Assembly (NCBI GenBank): GCA_013400975.1
Contig: WBMZ01012191.1
Span: 60,183 to 124,182 of the forward strand
DNA: 64,000 bases
From: Atrichornis clamosus
Lineage: Eukaryota; Chordata; Aves; Passeriformes; Menuridae
Direction of reading: 5' to 3'
Made by a program: the position numbers and the translations under genes. A model generated the notes under the pieces. That model searched no databases. It was not told the DNA's origin and was given only the letters and a program-made list of their open reading frames with translations. Numbering within the stretch: the stretch's first letter is position 1; each line of letters opens with the position of its first letter. Below, piece by piece: positions 47,501 through 56,500 of the stretch.

Positions 47501-50500
47501 GAGGTGCAAAAACTAGAATGAGTATCATGCTGAAGCAAAGACCAGTCACAAAACCTTCAAATTCTCCTTTGTCTGATGAGAAACAGAAAGATTGAATCAG
47601 ACTTACGGTGTCAAGAACAGAAAGGTCTTATTAGCTGAATGAGTGAAATATTTCAAACAGAAGTCAAGCCAGCTTTACACATGCTCTGGAACTCCTGTAA
47701 GTAAAAACTAGATCTAGGATTCGCAGGGTCAGTGTGAGTTTTCAGTTTTGTATTTTTAAGATATCTAGGTATCACAGAGTCACAGAATGGTTGGGATTAG
47801 AAAAGACCTCTGAACATCATATAAAGCAGGTTCACCTACAGCAGGTGACACAGGATTGCATTCAGGCAGGTTTTGAATATCTCCAGGGAAGGAGAATTCC
47901 CCAGCCTCTCTGAGCAGTACTCTGTCATCCTCACAGAAAAGAGGTTCTTTCTCATGTTCAGGTAGAAATTCTTGTGTTTCAGTTTTGCCCATTGCCCTTT
48001 GTTGTGTCTTTGGGCACCACTGAAAATAGTCTGGCCCCATCCTCCTGATGCTTACCCTTAAGGTACTTGTATACATTGATAAAATCCTCTCTCTGTTGTC
48101 TCTTCTCCGAGATAAACCGGCCCACCTCTGTCAGTCTTTCCTCATTAGTGAGGTGTTCAAGTTCCCTAATCACCTTCCCAGCCCTCCACTGGACCCACTC
48201 CAGGAGCTCCATGTCTCTCTTGTCCTGAGGAGTCCAGAACTGGACACAGCACTCCAGGTGAGGCCTCACCAGGGCTGAGTAGCGGGGCAGGATCGGATCC
48301 CTTGACCTGCTGGCAGTGCCCTTCCTAATGCCCCCCAGGACACCACTGGCCTTCCTGGCCACGAGGACACTCTGCTGGCTCATGGACAGCTTGGTGTCCA
48401 CCAGGACCCCCGGGTCCTTCTCCGCAGAGCTGCTCCCCAGCAGGTCACAGCCCAGCCCGTGCTGGTGCCTGGGGTTGTTCTTGCCCAGGTGCAGGACCCT
48501 GCCCTTGCCTGTGTTGAGTTTCAGAGGGTTCTTCTCTGCCCATCTCTCCAGCCTGTGGAGTGTATTCTTATACCTCATGCTGTTACATGAGCTCCAGCTT
48601 GTTTAAAAGGTCAGGGCCCTAATGAATATCTGACATAATAAGAAATTACTTGAGTGAAAGTGGCTTTTAATCTGTTTCAGGATTTACTAGTAGGATCTGG
48701 GGGTTTCTATGTTTGTTTGGTTTTGGCTTTTTTTTTTATTTGGACTTTTTTTGTTTGGGTTTTGTTTTGTTTTAGGGGTTTTTTTTGTGAGATCATGTGT
48801 GGTTCTTATAGCAATAATATGGTTTGTGTACTCGGTTGGTGCCCATGCTTTACTTGTTAAGAACCTCAAGACAATATTATCTGTAATCAGCCATTTGTCA
48901 ATTCTTGATGCAAACCTACATCTTCTATTGCCTATGTTAATACCTATCTTACCTAATAGTTCCTATGAACACCCCATATGCCTAAAGAAGAGTAAGTATT
49001 TGAGAGGTTAATGAAGGTTGATTAAGTGCTCAGGCAGTGAGGGCAGTGCTGCTAACACAGGAAACAAAGCAAACTGTGATGTTAAGAGTGAGTCAGTGTT
49101 GAGGTCTTCTTTATAGATGGATAAATTAAAATTTTAAAAATAGTGCCAGGAAAGTGTGGTCAGTTCATGATTGTGTTGCTGAAACCATATTTGCAAAAAA
49201 GCTACTTGCTTTTTCTTTTCCTCCCCATCCCCCAACAAAAAATGTCTTTTTCTTGTTTTTTAAACCAAACAGCTGCCTATTATTAAAAACTAATTTGGAA
49301 AGCCGCAAATTGCCTTGTTGCTGAAAACAGCTTTTATAGCAAAGAAACAAGAGATTCTTTTCATGGATTAAGCAACCTATGAAATGCTGGGGAGAGCAAA
49401 AATAGTAAATGTAATGTTTAAATTCAATGTAATCACTTGAATTTTTTAAAAGTTGCATTAATTTTACTCTGCATTTTTGTTACTTTACTGAACAATTGAA
49501 TCCTCTCCAAATATTTATTTGATAGGATGAATGGAATAAAGTGCTACAGAAAACCTCCAGGGAGATACTCTAATATTTTTTTTTGTACTTTAATATAACA
49601 GGAGAAAGATTTTAGTGAGGGGGAGGAGGGGTGTGAACCGTGTTGATTTCAAAGATGATTTTAAATTGCTTTTCTTTTTCCTTCTGCTTCACACTTTTGA
49701 CTATTCAGTTGTTTGTTTTTATACCTCCTTCACTTAATACAAAAACTTTGTTGTGGGGAGAAACCATTTGCATACTTCTGCCTCTGAATTTCACAGGTTA
49801 CTGATACCATCTTAGCATGTTCTTTTCTTTTTCTGTTTAGAAAGCTTCAATTAAGGGAAGCTGTGGTCAAAAATACAAAAAGAAGAGTCTATAGCAGCGT
49901 TGACTTTAGTTTAACTGATGAAATGTTAAAAATAGCCAAAAGACTAAGTACAGTCAACCCTATAGGATTTTTATTTTTTAGACTTTATAAATGTAATGTA
50001 TTAGTCTTCTTAGACTATCCAGGTGCCTTTGAGAATAGCAAACTTTTGTCAGTGAGCTAAAGGACTTGTTACTTAAAATGTACTTAAATTATTAGAAAGC
50101 AAAAGATGCTTTGATTAGTTTTCACCCACAATAGGAGCAATTGAAAGGTACTTAGTTTTTTATTTTTACAGTTAATGGCTCAGGAAGTCAGTTTTACGTG
50201 ATTGCTCAGGATTTTGCCAAGAGATAATTGAACTTCACTAGTCACAGGCAGAAATTTAAACTGTTGAAATCTATTGCAGTAATTGCCAATAAATAAAGAT
50301 ATGTGCACACAGCTAGCACAAAAAAGTCAGAAAAGGTTTCAGAGATGAAGAACCCTACCTTCGTCTTCCCTGTGTGTTAGGTAATGAAATACAGGCAGAG
50401 TTGTTCTGTAATGCAGAGTTTACCTCTAACAGAGGAAAAATTTTTTGGGCTTGCTCTCAGTAACTTCGGATTGAATATTAAATTTTCTGCGTGAGCATAG

Positions 50501-53500
50501 AGAGCACAGAGCAAGGATTCGTGCTGGGTAATGCAGATGCATAGAGGTTTCACAGTACCATATTTTGGAGTGCTGAAAGGTTGTGAAAGAGTCAGAGGTC
50601 CTTCGCCAGCATTAGTGAATCCTGAAATCTGCACACGATAGATGGTCTTTTCCTTCAGTCCAGTAAGATGGTAACTTGTGGTAGAAGAGTTGAGAGTAAC
50701 AGCTGAAATGCAAGAGGGTTTTGGGGTGGAGACAATTACATAAACTGATGGCTGAGCATGTGTCAGTGTAATTGACTGGGGAAAAGACAAAAATCTGCAT
50801 CTGGAGGAAACCACACTGTGCAGATGTCCTTTGAATGGGTACAGGATTTCTCCAAAATATTTGTGTACGTTTAAAATCCGGAGGTAAAAAGACAAACTTT
50901 TAACACATCAAAGTTGTATTGGGTTTGCGTGGCCAGGTTTTGGTAGTGGGGGGTCTACAAGGATGGCTTCTGCCAGCATCTTCCCATATCCAACAGATCT
51001 GGTCCCAGCTGGCTCCAGGATGGCCGTGCAACTGGCCAAGTCTGGGCCAATTAGAAATGATGGTAATGGCTCTGTGATAACATATTTAAGAAGGAAAAAA
51101 AAGTTATTGTGCAGAAATACTTGCAGCCAGAGAAAAACAGAGTGAGAAAATGTGAGAGGAAGAACTCTGCAGATTCAAAGGTCAGTGAGAAGGGGCAGGA
51201 GGTGCTCGAGGCGCCAGATCAGAGATTCCCCTGCAGAGCCCATGGTGCAGCCCATGGTGAGGCAGCTGTGCCCCTTTGGCCCATGGAGGGCCACGGGGAT
51301 GCAGAGATCCACCTGCAGACCATGGAGGAGACCCACACTGGAGCAGTGGATGCCTGAGAGGAGGCTGTGAGAGGCCTGAGCAGGGTCCTGGCAGGGACCT
51401 GCAGACCTGTGGAGAGAGGAGCCCACACTGGAGCTGATTTGCTGGTAGGACTTGTGACCCTGTGGGGGACCCACAAAGGAGCAGGCTGTGCCTGAAGGAC
51501 TGCACCCTGCAGGAGGTGAACACTGAATGTTGGAGCAGTTCATGAAGAGCTGTAGCCCATGAGAAAGACTCACAGTTCATGGGGAAATGTCTCCCATAGG
51601 AGGGACCCCATGGTGGAGCATGGGAAGGACTCCTCTCCCTGAGCAATGGCAGAAACAACATGTGGTGAACTGACTACAACCCCATTCCCGGTCTCCCTGT
51701 GCTGCTGATGGGGAAGAGGTGGAGCCTGGGAAGAAGGGAGTGGTGAGGAAAGGTGTTTTAAAGGTTTGTTTTACTTCTTATTATCCTGTTCTGAATTTAA
51801 TTGGCAATAAATTCAATTAATTTCCCCAAGTCAGGTCTGTTTTGTCTGTGACAGTGATCTCTTTGTGACTTTTCCTATTCCTTATCTCAACCCGTGAATG
51901 TTCTGTTACATTTTCTCTCCCCTGTCCACATGCAGAGGAGATTGAGTGGCTCTCTTGGGTACCTGTCATCCAGCCAGGGTCAAACTACCACAGGTGTTGA
52001 ATACAGAAGGCTGTGTATACTTCATGAGAGGAAAATATATCTAACATTCTGAGTGGTTGTTTTTATGTTTACGGTAAGAGTTAACATTGGAACTAGCCCT
52101 TATCACATGCTTTACCCTTGCTCCAGTAGTCAGTAGTTGTTCATCTCCATTTATACTAGTGTTATTACTCATCATTCAGTACAGAAATGGGGCTGTGCAT
52201 TCTTCTTTACCTGCTTTGTGGGGCTTTCAGCTCAACCTTTCTTTCCTGATGATGCAGTGACTTTTCCCCTGGCCAGAATAATGTACAAGAAACCATGCTG
52301 TAAGTACACTTTCAATAGGGCAGAAATTACTTTTCAAGTTTGCCACTGTGGATTCACAGAAGTGGACAAGATGCTGTAGCCTATGGACTTCCTTCCCCCA
52401 AACTCTCCAATAAACTTGTACTACCTGCCTGGAAAACATGGCAATTGGGTGTCATGCCACTGCTGTATTGATTGAATAGGGCAGAGGGAAAAAAAAAGAA
52501 ATTAAGTTCAGTCCTGGATGCTTCCATTCTGCCTCCTGTTGTGCTGACAGATAGGTATCTGAAGTGGAATAGAACCTTCGGGAGACTTTTTATAGTTCTG
52601 TAAAGGCATAGGTCAATATAAATTCTAGAACTCTTGCTATCTTCCTTTATTAGGCCTCAGGTGCTATTTGTCTTCCCTTGCATGTCTTCAATTTTATTTG
52701 AAAGTCAGTATGTGCAAAGTTAATATGTTATTATTCATGGCAAGGAGACTTTCCATTGCAGACCAGAAGGAAAATATTTATCAAAAGAGGTATGGGGATT
52801 TTTTGGTGTTCTTTTTTTTTAAATTTGAAAGGTTTGAATTCACAACTGTTCATTTATTCCAATGTGTAGAAGTTTCATCATTTGTAATTCGTTAAGGTTG
52901 GAAAAGACCTTTAAGGTCAACAAGTCCAAAATTAAACACAAAATCTATCAATTTAAGAAAATATTTCTAAAAGTAAATTAATAATAGTGTCTTTGGAAGC
53001 AGGTAATAAATACAAACTGTTAATTGAATAGAAAAATGAAATATATAATTTCTTAAGTCCTATGGAAAGGCTCAGACTCAAGCTTGGTTGAGTTGCAATG
53101 AAACAAAGAACTGTTGTGACTAAAATCTTAAAACTTCAGAAATACTGAGAGTATGCATCTTCCTTTAAGAGTTACTAGAGAATTCAGCTGTAATCTAAGA
53201 AATATAATTTTTAAGAAAATAGCAATGTTTAACTTGAGATAATATCTAGAAAATTCTAAGTGTTTATGGGAGCATCTAGAGCATGAAAGGTCTAACCAGG
53301 AGCTGACCTTTCAGAGCACTCAGTTTGCACAGAAATTGTAAATAACTCAGTATTGTGCTGTAGCAGCACTTAATGGTCTGAAAGAAGTTTTTATTTCATG
53401 GCTCTGAGCTATTGCTTTGTTCTTGCCATGGTGACTTACCTGGAGACTTTTTCCTTGATGAATCTGTGTAACTGATCCTGTATCCCTGGAGAAAACCCAA

Positions 53501-56500
53501 ACGGTCTTCTGCAGCTATTTCAGTCCACTTCACAAGTGCAGAATGCTTTGTGACATTCAGAATTGTCACGTTAGCGGGACCTGTCCTAGGAACTTTAAAA
53601 AAGAGATATTTGAGTTCTGCATCAATACTTCTGCAGTAGACATACAAGACTGAAACCTAGCTGCTTCCAAGAGAGTGCCTTGTCAGATTCTAGATGCCAT
53701 AAACACAATGTAAAGAGTTCAAGAGAAAGAAGAAATCACATAGAGTAAAAATACCTCACATTAAGCAATACTGAAGTAGGTAGAAATTGTGACCATCTCA
53801 TTACACATATTTTACTTCAATAGCCACAGCCATACTCATTTCAACTTGCAATACAAGACACTATGAAATTGGAATTAGAAACTGCAGTTTCTAATTTGAT
53901 CACAGTTTAATGTGAGTTACATGGGTCTGAGACCCTCTTTCTGTTATTTTTGGTAATGTCACGTGTAATAAAAATATTTCTGTGGACTTGTCAGTAAGGA
54001 ACAGCATTCAGGTCATGCCATGCCAGGACATAACTGCTAAGACCAAAGGCAGTGCTAACTGGAGAATGCTGTTCAGTCACCCAGAAAAGAAATTTTGTGT
54101 AGCCTTCCTTTTATTGCTGCAGGTAGGAAACAAGAAGAAATATAAAGGATGAAGTTATACAAAGGGGAGGAATACCTCCTTCAATGACGTAAAAGTGGGT
54201 CACTCCAAAAGTCTTTTCATGTCTTATGAAACTTTCACACTGACACACATCAGATGCGTGTACCATTATTTTGTACAACTTATATGGCTGCAAATTGTCT
54301 GGAAAACAAATAAAGGTACGTCAGGGGTTACTGAAAAGTTTTAAATTACAGAGAAGGAGAGGAAAGACAACAACTTCATAGTTTTTCTGTATAGTTCTTT
54401 CTTTCTGAGACCAAAGCATAAGTGTATAGTGCTTTATATCAAGTACAAAATATGTACGTCCTTCTTCAATATCTCTGGATGCTTAATGCAAACTATTTCA
54501 AAACCAGAACAAGACATAACACGGGTTTTCTTTTAAAAGATGACAGATCTGTTTATAGTTTTCCTATGGCAGGCTTTAGCTGCTGAAGGAGAGACTGGGA
54601 ACTAAAATGGCTGTAGTTATCTTATTTGAAGAATAGGTATTTCCCACTCAGCTAGCATATATAAAACCAAGCAAAACAACTAGATGTAATGTGGCACTGA
54701 AGATGTTGGAGAAGGACCAAGAAAAACAGTGCATTCATTTGTACAACTCTGAAGCTAAATGTTCTCTATTGTACATAAAAGCCAGGACTGAATGGCCTTT
54801 GCAAGAGTCAGCTACATGACTTAAATCAAAATTTTCAATGTCTGTTCCATAAAGCAAGGCCTGACTGAAGCCCATTATGCTTAGCTTGGTAAGCAGAATA
54901 CTGGAGTTGAGAACTTAGGCTTTGTCAAGGATAGACATTGAGAAAAAAAAAAATTAAAAAAAAATTAAAGAATAAATTAATCTTAGGGAGTCTCTAACAG
55001 AGCAGTTTATATTTAAAGATAAGCTTACCTAGGCACAAGATGGAAGTTTTTTTTAAAGCCAGTCTGCCTGGAATGTGGGCAAGGTGTGTATAGGTCTGCC
55101 TGGAATGTGGGCAAGGAGAGCTTGGGGGCAGCTTAGCTGCATTTCTTGCCCAACAGTATCCAGAAGAACCTTACTGAAAACTCTGCTTTTTTCTGCCTTA
55201 GTGTTGCTAAGCATTAGATGATGACTCAGTACTGGACAAATATGAAGAGTTGCAGTTATCCGGATGGATCTTCAGTTTGCCCTTAAAAACAGAGTGAAAA
55301 TCCTACTCTCCCCAACCAAAAATCACCACAAATAAAAGGGTGCCTCCATAGGAGAGCAGTGTTGCTGTTACCTAGTGTGAAATTTCCAGTAGTCGTAGTT
55401 ATTATTTTCATGTGCATATCCCCTTTACCAGTGCTCCAGTCAACCACAAAACATTTTGGATTGTATGCTGGAGTCCAGGTGACGAATGCTTTAGTTCCCT
55501 GGCTTTTGACATGGATTTGACCAGGCAAGTCTGTGAATAAATATATAATTAGGCATCAATAAACAGGAAAGCAGTTTTTTCCCCTATTGCTCTTTCTTTC
55601 TCCCTTTTGCTCTTTTTTGGAAGGTTATTCATTAAGTAGTTATCATTGCAAGTGACTTACTTATCATAGTAAGATTTACACTAGTATTTCAATAAAGCAA
55701 AATTAGCATTTAGTACTTTGCAATGGTGTCTGGGGGCCCTAGTATTGATTGCTGTTTATGACTGTTCCTTGTTTCTGATTGCTGGAATTTAAATGGCTGT
55801 TCTAAGCCTCAGAAAGAAGCAGCCTGGTGTTGCTAAAAAACCTCCTATGAGCCACTAGTAACTGCTATACATGGAGCAACTGTGAGTTAGTTCTTTCCTG
55901 GGCAGGGGAGAAGGAGAATGGGTGGATCATAACTATATAATTTCTTATTTCATATATTTGCTTTTTCTGAAAGGATCTTAAAGACTTTGACATGTTAAAA
56001 GACAGACTATCAAATTAGGAAAGACCTTGTGACTGACACTAAGGAGGGAGAAGAGCAATCTGTCATTTTGAGGTAAGAAGTGGATCTTTTGGCAGACATT
56101 AAAATTCTCAATTTTATTTCCTGTCTGGAAACCAATACAATAAAGGCAAATTAATTCTGAGAGACCTGAGGTTGTCTGAGGGAGCTGGGGTTGTCTGAGG
56201 CAGCTGGGACTGTTTAGCCTGGAGACAAGGAGGCTCAGGGGAGATCTTATCTCTCTCTGAGAGGAGGTTGTAACCAGGTGAGGTTAGACCTCTTCTCCCA
56301 GGAAGCCAGCAACAGGATAAGAGGACAGTTTAAGTTGCACCAGGGAAGGTTTATGTTGGACATAAGGAAGAAGTTCTTCACTGAAGGGGTGACTGGTCTT
56401 TGGAATGGGCTGCCCAGGGAGGTGATGGAGTCACTGCACCTGGAGGTGTTTAAGAAAAGACTGGATGTGGCACTCAGTACCATGGTCTAGTTGACAAAGT

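Noticed and set aside
51175..51661. Overlapping open frames on the - strand, up to 159 codons
   Set aside because: Antisense of the GC-rich repeated part of the LTR at 50915.
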